Shown piece by piece: positions 17,078-24,720 of a stretch of DNA of 37,289 bases. This DNA is from UBA3537 sp049889395. Lineage in GTDB: Bacteria > Bacteroidota > Bacteroidia > Flavobacteriales > Flavobacteriaceae. The stretch spans positions 1-37,289 of the forward strand of contig JBMHDM010000048.1 of the NCBI GenBank assembly GCA_049889395.1, written 5' to 3'. Each line of letters opens with the position of its first letter. Position 1 is the stretch's first letter. Made by a program: the position numbers and the translations under genes. Under the pieces are notes generated by a model. The model had not been told where the DNA came from and did not search any database. It worked only from the letters and a program-made list of their open reading frames with translations.

Positions 17078-18307
17078 TTACTCGTCTCTTAATGCTACAA
17101 TTGGTTTAATTTTAGAGGCCTTTTTTGCAGGTAAATAGCCCGCAATAGATCCTGAAATCACCAATGTGACTGTTGCTGCAATGACCAATGATTGACTCAC
17201 ACTGGGGTTAGTAATAAAGTAACTTTTTAAGCTAGGCCCTACCCAATCTAGTACGCCAACGCCTATTAGAAGGCCAAGGTATCCAGCCAACGTTGTTATT
17301 AGAATAGATTCTATCAAAATGATTGAGATAATGGCCTTTGGTGGAGCTCCCAATGCTTTTCGTATCCCGATCTCTTTGGTGCGTTCTTTTACTATAAAAA
17401 TCATGATGTTGCTAATTCCCACAATACCGGCGATAAGCGTTCCCATTCCAATAATCAAAATCAAAATACCCAAAACAGAAGTCATTTGATTGATGCCTTT
17501 ATTTTGCATGGCCATATTAAATACTCGGACGGCACGTTGATCATTTTTGGCTACCGTAAATCTTTCCTTGAGTTGTTTTTCTAAATCCAACCCAAAGTCA
17601 ATCGCTTGATCATAATTCATAGTTGGATTATAAGTCAAGTTAATCTGGTCGATATAATCGTTATTGCCATAAATGGTTTGCGCTGTCGAAAGTGGCATAT
17701 AAATAAATCGCTCTTCGTCATCTCCTCCATCGTCCTTGAATACCCCAACAACCTGATAAGGGATACCGCTAAGATTGATATATTTTCCTAGGGGGTCTTC
17801 TTTGAGGAATAAATCTTGTCGGACCAAATCACCTATCACAATGGCTTTTGTTTTGACGGCCATATCGCGCTGATTGATAAAGCGACCATTGACAATTTTT
17901 GTTTTTTCTAAGTACTGATGATCAGGGTGTACGGCACGTATCGAATAGTTGTTTTTTTCGTTTTTATAACTTGCTGTAGCATTTCGATAGACACGAGCAG
18001 TTATAAATTCAATGTTGGGGTCAAATTCTGATTTTATATAGTCAAAATCTTGATTTTTAAACTGAATTCGTCGTCCAGCCTGTAGGCCTTTATGGGCTTT
18101 AGTCGTTCTTCCAGAACGGATGAAGATTGCATTGGCCGCATCATCCACAAAAGCTTCTGAAAAGGTGTTGTTCAGGCCGTTGGCTAACCCAAATAAAATG
18201 GTAAATAATAAAATTGCAAAAGCTACCGTAAATCCAGATAATAGACTCCGAGTTCGGTTTTTATCTATACTTTGAAAAATTTCGCGCCAAAGATCAATAT
18301 CAAACAT
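17078..18307 (-). CDS. MacB/FtsX-type ABC permease (first)
   Basis: A 409-aa permease with the same layout as its downstream neighbour: helix near 20-45, MacB periplasmic domain, then three C-terminal helices. The coupling motif is VKERTKEIGIRKALGAPP. Its start overlaps the ATPase gene end by 8 bases, a sign of translational coupling. With the second permease it would form the membrane part of the exporter. The substrate (macrolide, peptide, lipoprotein or toxin) cannot be told. Confidence 0.93.
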   Translation of the reverse strand: MFDIDLWREIFQSIDKNRTRSLLSGFTVAFAILLFTILFGLANGLNNTFSEAFVDDAANAIFIRSGRTTKAHKGLQAGRRIQFKNQDFDYIKSEFDPNIEFITARVYRNATASYKNEKNNYSIRAVHPDHQYLEKTKIVNGRFINQRDMAVKTKAIVIGDLVRQDLFLKEDPLGKYINLSGIPYQVVGVFKDDGGDDEERFIYMPLSTAQTIYGNNDYIDQINLTYNPTMNYDQAIDFGLDLEKQLKERFTVAKNDQRAVRVFNMAMQNKGINQMTSVLGILILIIGMGTLIAGIVGISNIMIFIVKERTKEIGIRKALGAPPKAIISIILIESILITTLAGYLGLLIGVGVLDWVGPSLKSYFITNPSVSQSLVIAATVTLVISGSIAGYLPAKKASKIKPIVALRDE

Positions 18308-19010
18308 GGGCTGTTGCTCTAACTTGTTTTACAAAATTATCTTCCATAATGATACCGTCTTTGAGACGAACTATTCGCTTACACATAGCGGCAATGTCTT
18401 CTTCATGTGTGACGATTAGAATGGTTTTTCCCTCGTCGTTGAGTTGCTGTAGGAATGCCATAATATCATATGAGGTTGTGGTATCCAGGGCACCCGTAGG
18501 TTCATCAGCCAACAGAAGTTTGGGTTCCGACGCTAGCGCACGAGCAATAGCTACACGCTGTTTTTGGCCTCCGGATAATTCACTCGGTAGATGATTTGCC
18601 CAATCTAATAGGCCAACTTTTTTGAGATGAAACTTGGCTCGTTCTAGGCGTTTTTTGCGTTTTATGCCTTGATAATACAGCGGCAAAGACACATTTTCTA
18701 ATGCATTTTTGTAATTGATAAGATTAAAAGATTGGAATATGAACCCTAAAAATTTGTTTCGATAAACAGCCGCTTTTTTTTCAGTCAGATTTTTTATGGG
18801 GACTTCATCTAAAATGTAATCGCCCTGATCGGCCTCATCCAACATTCCTATGATGTTAAGAAGTGTTGATTTTCCAGATCCCGACGATCCCATAATGGCC
18901 ACCATTTCACCTTGATCTACCGATAGATCAATCCCTTTAAGCACATGAAGTTTGCTGTCTCCAATGGGGTAGGATTTATGTAATTTATTGATTTTGAGCA
19001 TTTCGGTCAT
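18300..19010 (-). CDS. ABC transporter ATP-binding protein (MacB/LolD type)
   Basis: A 236-aa nucleotide-binding subunit with Walker A GSSGSGKST (41-49), Q-loop IFQSFNL (Gln93), signature LSGGQKQR (145-152), Walker B LLLADE (165-170) and H-loop IVTHEE. All catalytic residues are present. It belongs to the LolD/MacB class that drives tripartite export from the periplasmic side. Translation may start at codon 1 or at Met4 (MLKINKL); both fit. It is the first gene of the exporter operon and overlaps the first permease by 8 bases. Confidence 0.95.
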   Translation of the reverse strand: MTEMLKINKLHKSYPIGDSKLHVLKGIDLSVDQGEMVAIMGSSGSGKSTLLNIIGMLDEADQGDYILDEVPIKNLTEKKAAVYRNKFLGFIFQSFNLINYKNALENVSLPLYYQGIKRKKRLERAKFHLKKVGLLDWANHLPSELSGGQKQRVAIARALASEPKLLLADEPTGALDTTTSYDIMAFLQQLNDEGKTILIVTHEEDIAAMCKRIVRLKDGIIMEDNFVKQVRATAHV

Positions 19011-19095
19011 AATAGTATGTAAGAATAGGACGATTTAAAATCACTTTTGTTACATTCTGTTTTGTAAAATATAGAATTCTTTTTTCGTTATATTC

Positions 19096-19111
19096 CAAAT
19101 TTAAATTTTGG
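19096..19111 (-). promoter_or_regulatory. Possible promoter/operator of the exporter operon
   Basis: The minus strand reads TAAATTTG (19096-19103), an exact TAnnTTTG, with a TTG 23 bases upstream, about 86 bases before the ATPase start. It sits inside an imperfect palindrome CCAAA...TTTGG (19095-19111). The divergent XRE gene begins 53 bases away, so it may bind here; that is inference. Confidence 0.35.
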
Positions 19112-19163
19112 TTGCAGAACCTTCTCCAAATCACTAAATAAACGAACGTTAAAACCCTACCCA

Positions 19164-19391
19164 ATGATTGTTATCCATTCCAAAAGAGTACTCCTAATCT
19201 CATTTAGCCGCCGTTTAAAATCCGTTAGAACACAAAGGAATTTGTCTCAAAAGGAGGTTGCAATTCTTTGTAAAATGGATTTTAGCAGTTATGCTAATAT
19301 TGAAAATGGGAAACGAAATATTACGCTCTTTACACTACATAGGATTTTGAGTATATTAGACATTTCCTTTAAAGAATTTTTTGATTATTAA
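19164..19391 (+). CDS. Small XRE-family HTH regulator
   Basis: A 75-aa protein that is almost only a Cro/CI-type helix-turn-helix: FSRRLKSVRTQRNLSQKEVA, then a recognition helix around SSYANIENGKRNITLFTLHRI and LDISFKEFF. It has a short hydrophobic N-terminus (MIVIHSKRVLLIS) with no known role. Such solo HTH proteins bind operators as dimers. It is divergent from the ABC exporter operon with a 153-base shared region; regulation of that operon is likely but not shown. It ends 5 bases before the convergent oxidase-linked gene. Confidence 0.85.
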   Translation: MIVIHSKRVLLISFSRRLKSVRTQRNLSQKEVAILCKMDFSSYANIENGKRNITLFTLHRILSILDISFKEFFDY

Positions 19392-19396
19392 AGCAT

Positions 19397-19606
19397 TTAT
19401 GAGGTCTTTTTAAGTTTTTTGTACACCAAAAAAGCTATTCCACTAACTAACACATAAGGAATAATCATCAGATATACGATTCCATCATTTACACCTTTAG
19501 CAGTATTTTGACCAGCTTCACTTTCCAACACGGCACGGCACATGGCACATTGGGCATTGACCCAAAGACCATTAAATACAACAAGAAATGTGAATATTAA
19601 TCGCAA
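19397..19606 (-). CDS. Small CxxC membrane protein, oxidase-linked
   Basis: A 69-aa protein with a signal peptide or anchor (about 1-18), a CxxC just after it (QCAMCRAVLESEAG, Cys20/Cys23) and one membrane helix (about 43-63) followed by a lysine-rich tail. Cysteines would lie in the periplasm. The start is TTG: the only in-frame codons between it and the upstream gene's stop are that TAG and ACC, and no ATG precedes the CxxC. No function is established. Its place at the end of the Sco/DUF420 run suggests a role in oxidase copper or heme assembly, which is inference. Confidence 0.75.
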   Translation of the reverse strand: MRLIFTFLVVFNGLWVNAQCAMCRAVLESEAGQNTAKGVNDGIVYLMIIPYVLVSGIAFLVYKKLKKTS

Positions 19607-19609
19607 GGT

Positions 19610-20137
19610 CTAACTGTAAAATGGAGAGATCATGATGTAAACAATAACACCAGTTACTGCCACATAAAGCCAGACTGGGAAAGCATATTTTACAATTTTT
19701 TTATGCGCCTTGTATTCGCCAAAATACGCTCGTGAATAGCTGTGAAGAACCAGTGGTATGACTACAATCGAAAGTATGATATGGGAGATCAGAATAAAAT
19801 AGTATAAAAATGGTACATTTCCCTTATACTCTGTTGGGTCGCTGGTCATGTGATAAGCGACATACATCAGTAAAAACAGCAAGGAACATGCTACTGAAGT
19901 TTTCATGAGGTTTTCATGTAGGTATACTTTTTTATTCTTTATCGCGATTAATGCTCCTATTAGAAGAACAGAAGTAATCCCGTTCATTGAAGCATAAATA
20001 GGGGGTAGAAATATAAGGGGTTCTACATTTGGTAAACGCACACCAAATAGTAAAGCAACTGCTAGTGGAATGATTATAGAGACCACATTAATTAGTCTAT
20101 TGAATTTATTTTCATTGGGTTTAGTTGTCTTACTCAT
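19610..20137 (-). CDS. DUF420 (CtaM-like) membrane protein
   Basis: A 175-aa protein with about five membrane helices matching DUF420. The histidines of the family are visible in YLHENLMKTSV, VAYHMTSDP and LVLHSYSRA. CtaM/YozB of Firmicutes, also DUF420, is needed to mature heme-A oxidases. It overlaps the Sco gene by 8 bases, so the two are translationally coupled. The likely role is assembly of the heme-copper oxidase whose other genes lie just upstream. Confidence 0.85.
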   Translation of the reverse strand: MSKTTKPNENKFNRLINVVSIIIPLAVALLFGVRLPNVEPLIFLPPIYASMNGITSVLLIGALIAIKNKKVYLHENLMKTSVACSLLFLLMYVAYHMTSDPTEYKGNVPFLYYFILISHIILSIVVIPLVLHSYSRAYFGEYKAHKKIVKYAFPVWLYVAVTGVIVYIMISPFYS

Positions 20138-20873
20138 GTTCTAATAATTTTAAAATATCTTCTTTCAAGGCAGAAATCTCTTCCAATTCGCCTTCGTCGT
20201 TTACTTGCTCCTTTTGACTTATTGTACCTTTATAATATATTTTAGGATTCCCGAATGCATCAGTTCTGGACCTAATATAACCATCTTTATCTATCAATGC
20301 AAAATTTCCGGAATGCTCAAACCCTCCTGGTGCTCCAGCTACTTGGGCAGCATAGAGGTTAAATCCAACGTTTGCAAGATCTAATATATCCTCTTGAGAT
20401 CCCGTAAGGAAATGCCAATTGGGGTTTGTTACACCATATTGTTCGGCATAATTTTTTAAGACCTCTACAGTATCATAGCTTGGATTAATGGTAAATGAAG
20501 CCACTCCAAAATCGTCACGATTGGGAAATGTGTTTTGGATATCAACTAGATTTTGATTCATTTTTGGGCAAATGGTAGGGCAGGTGGTAAAGAAAAATTC
20601 TACCAAATATACTTTATTTTCAAAATCTTTATTGGTTATGGTTTCGCCATATTGATTAGTAAAGCGAAACGGCGAAACTGTTTTGCGTTCGCCATTGATT
20701 ACCAAATAGGATAATGGGGTATCATTGTTGGTCTGAAGTTTAATATCTTGACTTCTACTTTCAGATCTAGTAATATCTCCGTTTTGTATTCTCGTTACAA
20801 TTCTTGGAACAAAAATAATCCCAAAAACTAAAATTATAAATGTAATTCCTATGTATGAATATGATTTTTTCAT
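20130..20873 (-). CDS. SCO1/SenC family copper chaperone
   Basis: A 247-aa membrane-anchored thioredoxin-fold protein. A single N-terminal anchor (about 7-24) puts the domain in the periplasm. Copper ligands are complete: CPTIC (Cys98, Cys102) in VEFFFTTCPTICPKM and His187 in FEHSGNFALIDKDG. Sco delivers or reduces copper for the CuA site of oxidase subunit II. It overlaps the cysteine-less Sco-like gene by 4 bases (ATGA) and the DUF420 gene by 8 bases. Confidence 0.93.
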   Translation of the reverse strand: MKKSYSYIGITFIILVFGIIFVPRIVTRIQNGDITRSESRSQDIKLQTNNDTPLSYLVINGERKTVSPFRFTNQYGETITNKDFENKVYLVEFFFTTCPTICPKMNQNLVDIQNTFPNRDDFGVASFTINPSYDTVEVLKNYAEQYGVTNPNWHFLTGSQEDILDLANVGFNLYAAQVAGAPGGFEHSGNFALIDKDGYIRSRTDAFGNPKIYYKGTISQKEQVNDEGELEEISALKEDILKLLEHE

Positions 20874-21577
20874 TGTTTTAAATCTTGTGCTCTTCTTGCT
20901 GTAGAATTAAATTTACCCTTTCGTTTTTGGCGGTATTCAGTAAATAAAATGCGAATATCTTCACTCATTTTGTTTTTAATTTCGGAGACCTCCAGTATGT
21001 CATATGAGTTTAGTGAATAGAGCGGGGCATTGGTTTCTATTTCCGTTTTTGTACGGTCGTCAAGTCTTCCACGTTGGTGTCTCTCTCGGTCAATGATAAA
21101 AACTTGACTGGAAGCTAAATTTTCATTTAAGGGAGTTGATATTTTTAAGTTGGTGTAAGCGTCTTTAATGGCTGTTTCACTTCCAAAAGCAAAGGTCCAA
21201 TATTCCAGCGGTGCAAAGGCATTTAAATCTTTTTGTAAAGCTTGAGCTTGATTTTTGGCGTCAAAAGGCAGTAGTATAATGACTTGAAATCGCTTAAAAC
21301 CAAAGAATTTATCGTATACTAGTTCTTTCAGGTTTAAGGCCAAAGTAGCATCATCCATGGGGTTTTGCCCAAAGAAACCAAGAACAGTTAGTCGGTTTTC
21401 TAATTGAATTGATTTACCTTCGAAAGATTTGAAGGCTTTCAATTCTGGGACATTCTCTTTAACTATGTCTAAAGGCATGTAATTGTGCTTAGATGGATAT
21501 AAAAACAACAAAAAAATAACCGGTAGGAAAAACAAGACAGATAAAACTAGCGGTTTTTTAATTTTATAGAAATTCAT
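20870..21577 (-). CDS. Cysteine-less Sco-like membrane-anchored protein
   Basis: A 235-aa protein with an N-terminal anchor (about 8-27) and a periplasmic domain that looks like a degenerate Sco/thioredoxin fold: TVLGFFGQNPMDD (64-76) stands where Sco has FFFTTCPTICPKM, and VFIIDRERHQRGRLDD stands where Sco has FALIDKDGYIRSRTD. It contains no cysteine at all, so it cannot bind copper in the Sco way. The resemblance is my own alignment by eye. It is coupled to the true Sco gene by an ATGA overlap, so a partner or chaperone role in oxidase assembly is plausible. No established function. Confidence 0.65.
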   Translation of the reverse strand: MNFYKIKKPLVLSVLFFLPVIFLLFLYPSKHNYMPLDIVKENVPELKAFKSFEGKSIQLENRLTVLGFFGQNPMDDATLALNLKELVYDKFFGFKRFQVIILLPFDAKNQAQALQKDLNAFAPLEYWTFAFGSETAIKDAYTNLKISTPLNENLASSQVFIIDRERHQRGRLDDRTKTEIETNAPLYSLNSYDILEVSEIKNKMSEDIRILFTEYRQKRKGKFNSTARRAQDLKQ

Positions 21578-21586
21578 ATAACAAAA

Positions 21587-21622
21587 ATAAAAAAAGACGG
21601 ATTGAAATATCCGCCTTTTTTT
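21587..21622 (-). terminator. Terminator between subunit IV and the Sco group
   Basis: GACGGAT (21596-21602) and ATCCGCC (21609-21615) form a 7-bp stem (one G-U) with a 6-base loop. On the minus strand it is followed by TCTTTTTTTATTTTTG; T residues also follow on the plus strand. It separates the cyoE-to-subunit-IV genes from the Sco group. An overlapping TATTTTTG on the minus strand (21582-21589) could serve as the -7 box of the Sco group. Confidence 0.8.
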
Positions 21623-21641
21623 GATAATATATTCTTAATCT

Positions 21642-22085
21642 TTAGAAATCACGTTTGACATATCCATTGGTGTAAACCGACTCGATATAGCCTCCCTCTT
21701 GCAAAAGAATGAAAATAAGGTAGCAAATCAGAAATACTGCAGTCCATACCACAATCCTTCTTAAGAACTTGGTTTCATCGCGCATGTGCATAAAATCCCA
21801 TGTAATGTAGTAGGCCTTAACTATGGTGAGTACAATAAAAATCAGGTTTAGGCTTTTGGTGTAAATAAATGCTGAAAAAATAATATTCAGTAGGGTTGCT
21901 CCAAATCCGCCTTCGAATGGGCTCATAGAGGGGGTCATCAAAACAGCTGGTTTATAGATCCCTAAAACTACTTCAACAGCGGTTACAATTGAAAGTAGTA
22001 ATAAGACACCCCATATTTTTTGAGTATTGGATTTAAATTTAATTAATCCTCTAAAGATTTCCAGTTTGTGTGCGTGATCTGCCAT
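21642..22085 (-). CDS. Cytochrome c oxidase subunit IV family protein
   Basis: A 147-aa protein with three membrane helices (about 23-44, 66-90, 108-130) of the prokaryotic oxidase subunit IV (COX4_pro) type. It opens with a polar MADHAHKLEIFRG. The motif AYYITWDFMHMRDETKFLR between helices 2 and 3 is typical of this family. Subunit IV aids assembly or stability of the heme-copper oxidase. It is 18 bases after the longer subunit III gene and is followed by a terminator, so it closes the upper oxidase unit. Confidence 0.88.
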   Translation of the reverse strand: MADHAHKLEIFRGLIKFKSNTQKIWGVLLLLSIVTAVEVVLGIYKPAVLMTPSMSPFEGGFGATLLNIIFSAFIYTKSLNLIFIVLTIVKAYYITWDFMHMRDETKFLRRIVVWTAVFLICYLIFILLQEGGYIESVYTNGYVKRDF

Positions 22086-22103
22086 TTTATAAGCGTTTTT
22101 TGG

Positions 22104-23105
22104 TTAGACAAGGTAAAAGAAAGTAAATACGAAAACCCAAACTAAATCGACAAAGTGCCAGTATAGTCCAACTTTTTCTACCATTTCATAATTTTTTCTT
22201 CTCTCATAGGTTCCAATGATGACATTGAAAAATATAATGATGTTGATTACTACACCTGAAAAAACGTGGAAGCCATGAAATCCTGTAATGAAGAAAAAGA
22301 AGTCGGCAAATAATGGTGTACCATATTCGTTAACTTCTAAATTGGCACCTTTGACGTATCGTTTGCCGTTGGCTTTGAGTTGCTTTAATGATTCTTCCCT
22401 GGATAGTACTGTTTTTTCACCATCTTCATTGATGGTTTGTGTTCGAACGAGAATGTTAGGGTGGGCTTCCAGTCCTTGATAAACATCGTTTACTGAATAG
22501 GCCGGCAGACTACCTTCACTCACAAACCATAATCCATTTTTTCTTTGGTGTTGAGATCGCTCTGTATGTGCAGCAACTGCAAATTCTTCAACAGCGACTC
22601 GTTTAAAGACTGTTTCGCCATCAATCTCTTTATATTCACCAAATTGTAAAATATTTCCCCCTTTAGTTTGAACAGCGCCATAATCTCCTTGTATGAAAGT
22701 TGCCCATTCCCAGGCTTGCGACCCTACAAAGATTAGTCCGCCTATGATAGTAAAGAACATATACCAGATGACTTTATTTTTTTTCATTTGATGTCCTGCA
22801 TCTACTGCTAGCACCATTGTTACAGAGGACATGATGAGGATAAAGGTCATAAAAGCGACATAAATCATAGGGAGTTCTTGTCCGTGAAGAAATGGCACGT
22901 GAGTGAACACCTCATCGGCAATAGGCCAATAGTCAATAAATTTAAATCTTGAAAAACCGTAAGCGGCCAAAAATCCAGAAAATGTTAGAGCATCTGATAC
23001 GATGAAGAACCACATCATCATTTTGCCATAACTTGCTTTGAGTGGCTGATTGCCACCACCCCAAGTTTTGCCTTCTGTGCCTGTGCTAACTGCTGTAGAA
23101 TTCAT
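22104..23105 (-). CDS. Cytochrome c oxidase subunit III (long form)
   Basis: A 333-aa heme-copper oxidase subunit III. Membrane helices lie near 29-50, 80-101, 111-131, 266-290 and 310-332. Family marks: SQAWEWATFI (129-138), FITGFHGFHVFSG (near 272-284) and LYWHFVDLVWVFVF. About 120 residues (141-260) inserted between helices 3 and 4 are hydrophilic and unlike the usual short loop; they would face the periplasm or cytoplasm, depending on topology. This makes it clearly longer than the approximately 200-260 residue norm. A second, short subunit III gene is directly upstream. Confidence 0.92.
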   Translation of the reverse strand: MNSTAVSTGTEGKTWGGGNQPLKASYGKMMMWFFIVSDALTFSGFLAAYGFSRFKFIDYWPIADEVFTHVPFLHGQELPMIYVAFMTFILIMSSVTMVLAVDAGHQMKKNKVIWYMFFTIIGGLIFVGSQAWEWATFIQGDYGAVQTKGGNILQFGEYKEIDGETVFKRVAVEEFAVAAHTERSQHQRKNGLWFVSEGSLPAYSVNDVYQGLEAHPNILVRTQTINEDGEKTVLSREESLKQLKANGKRYVKGANLEVNEYGTPLFADFFFFITGFHGFHVFSGVVINIIIFFNVIIGTYERRKNYEMVEKVGLYWHFVDLVWVFVFTFFYLV

Positions 23106-23139
23106 AGTTGTTTTGTTGTTTTGAGTGATGCAAAAATAA

Positions 23140-23730
23140 TCAATTTATTTTGTTAAAGAAATATAAAAAGAAAAAGAGGTAAAGCCATAAAATGTCAACA
23201 AAATGCCAAAATGTTGACGCTAAATCAAACCCCAGTTTATTGTTTTTAGTGTAAGGACTTTGGAGATGTTTAACAATAATAACCATTAATGCCAACAAGG
23301 CAACTACAACATGTACGATGTGAAGCACGGCAATGATGTACACATAGGACATGGTAATATTACTGGTAGGACCTGTAAAATTATAACCCGAATTTATAAT
23401 TTGGTTAAAACCCACTACCTGAGAATATATAAATGCAATTCCTAATACCAAAACCCCCAATAGTAATGATGTACTGAGAGAACGTTGTGCTTTTAGGATC
23501 GCTTTTTTTGCAAAAAATAAAAGAATACTACTAATAAAAATAACAATGGTACTGTAGGTAAAGGCTTCCGGCAAAACGAAATTATTGAGCCAATCCTCCC
23601 TTGTACTACTAACAATAAAAGCACTGGTTAGACCACCAAAGGTCATTACTAGCGATATAATACCAAACCAAAGCATCATTTTTTTTGCTCGATTATTTTT
23701 TTGTTCTGAAGTGCCTTGTGTTAAATCCAT
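23140..23730 (-). CDS. Cytochrome c oxidase subunit III (short form)
   Basis: A 196-aa five-helix subunit III of the caa3/bo3-like type. Marks: SLVMTFGGLTSAFIV in helix 1, YIIAVLHIVHVVVALL in helix 4 and FWHFVDILWLYLF at the C-terminus. It has no CuA or heme ligands, as is normal for subunit III. It begins 4 bases after cyoE and is 34 bases before the long subunit III. Having two dissimilar subunit III genes in tandem is seen in Bacteroidota; subunits I and II must be encoded elsewhere. Confidence 0.92.
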   Translation of the reverse strand: MDLTQGTSEQKNNRAKKMMLWFGIISLVMTFGGLTSAFIVSSTREDWLNNFVLPEAFTYSTIVIFISSILLFFAKKAILKAQRSLSTSLLLGVLVLGIAFIYSQVVGFNQIINSGYNFTGPTSNITMSYVYIIAVLHIVHVVVALLALMVIIVKHLQSPYTKNNKLGFDLASTFWHFVDILWLYLFFFLYFFNKIN

Positions 23731-23734
23731 AGAC

Positions 23735-24628
23735 TTATAATATTTTATCGATTACATAAATAAGTTGTAAAGCGGTTATATATATGACACTGACAAGCAT
23801 CAATTGTTTAGCAGTTTTATCTGTTTGATTCTTGAATAATTTGAACCCAAAACTCAAAAAAACAAGACCTGAAAAAACAATCATAACAACCGCAATCCAA
23901 GACAGCTCTAAATTTCCAGTGAAACCAAACGCTGGTATAACTGAGATCAAGACCGTCCAAGAGATGTAAATAATGATTTGTAAAATGGTTCCCTTGTCTT
24001 TAGCCCCTGTTGGCAACATTAGAAATCCTGCTTTTTTGTAATCTTCATCTAAAAACCAAGCAATAGCCCAAAAATGTGGAAATTGCCAAAAAAATTGAAT
24101 CATAAACAAAATTCCAGGTTCTATGTCAAAACGACCTGTAAAGGCCACCCACCCTAGCATAAATGGTATAGCACCCGGAATAGCACCGGCAAATACCGAT
24201 AGCGGGGTTTTTTGCTTCAAAGGGGTATAAACACTAGTGTATAAAAAAATGGAAATTGCCGCAAACATTGCTGTTTTTGGATTGATGCAATACAAGATTG
24301 TTAGTCCTAAAACAGTGAGTGAAACGCCGATGATAAATGCATTAACCACTGAAATTCTTCCAGATGGAATTGGTCTGTTTTTAGTTCTGACCATCAAGGC
24401 ATCTAAATCTTTTTCAATAATTTGATTAAACACATTTGATGCGCCGACCATACAATACCCTCCTGCAGCTAATGAAATAATTACAAATGGATCAATTTCT
24501 GTTGCAGCCAACAGATAACCAGCGATAGATGAAAAGACAACACTTATGGACAACCCCATTTTTGTTATCGCTTTAAAATCTTCAAAACGACTTATTGAGG
24601 TTTGGGATGTAACAAGTTGTTGCGACAT
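23735..24628 (-). CDS. cyoE: Protoheme IX farnesyltransferase (heme o synthase)
   Basis: A 297-aa UbiA-family membrane prenyltransferase (CyoE/CtaB) that adds farnesyl to heme b to give heme o. The ATG at 24628 (MSQQLVTS) is preferred over an in-frame TTG six bases earlier. Prenyl-diphosphate-binding motif NQIIEKDLDALMVRTKNRP is at about 68-86 in this numbering, and the second polar motif is WFLDEDYKKAG. About eight or nine helices. It is the first gene of the oxidase unit, 4 bases before the short subunit III. No heme A synthase (ctaA) is in the window. Confidence 0.95.
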   Translation of the reverse strand: MSQQLVTSQTSISRFEDFKAITKMGLSISVVFSSIAGYLLAATEIDPFVIISLAAGGYCMVGASNVFNQIIEKDLDALMVRTKNRPIPSGRISVVNAFIIGVSLTVLGLTILYCINPKTAMFAAISIFLYTSVYTPLKQKTPLSVFAGAIPGAIPFMLGWVAFTGRFDIEPGILFMIQFFWQFPHFWAIAWFLDEDYKKAGFLMLPTGAKDKGTILQIIIYISWTVLISVIPAFGFTGNLELSWIAVVMIVFSGLVFLSFGFKLFKNQTDKTAKQLMLVSVIYITALQLIYVIDKIL

Positions 24629-24656
24629 GGTCAATAAAGACTACTGATTAGCGCTG

Positions 24657-24687
24657 CAAAGATAGGTGTAAAATCCGGCTTAATCAA
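24657..24687 (-). promoter_or_regulatory. cyoE: Promoter of the cyoE-oxidase unit
   Basis: On the minus strand TTG (24685-24687) is followed after 20 bases by TATCTTTG (24657-24664), an exact match to the Bacteroidota -33/-7 pattern. The -7 box lies 28 bases before the cyoE ATG. This is one of the two best promoter matches in the window. Confidence 0.65.
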
Positions 24688-24720
24688 TAATTTTCAATAA
24701 AGAAATTAGACCTTTGAAAA

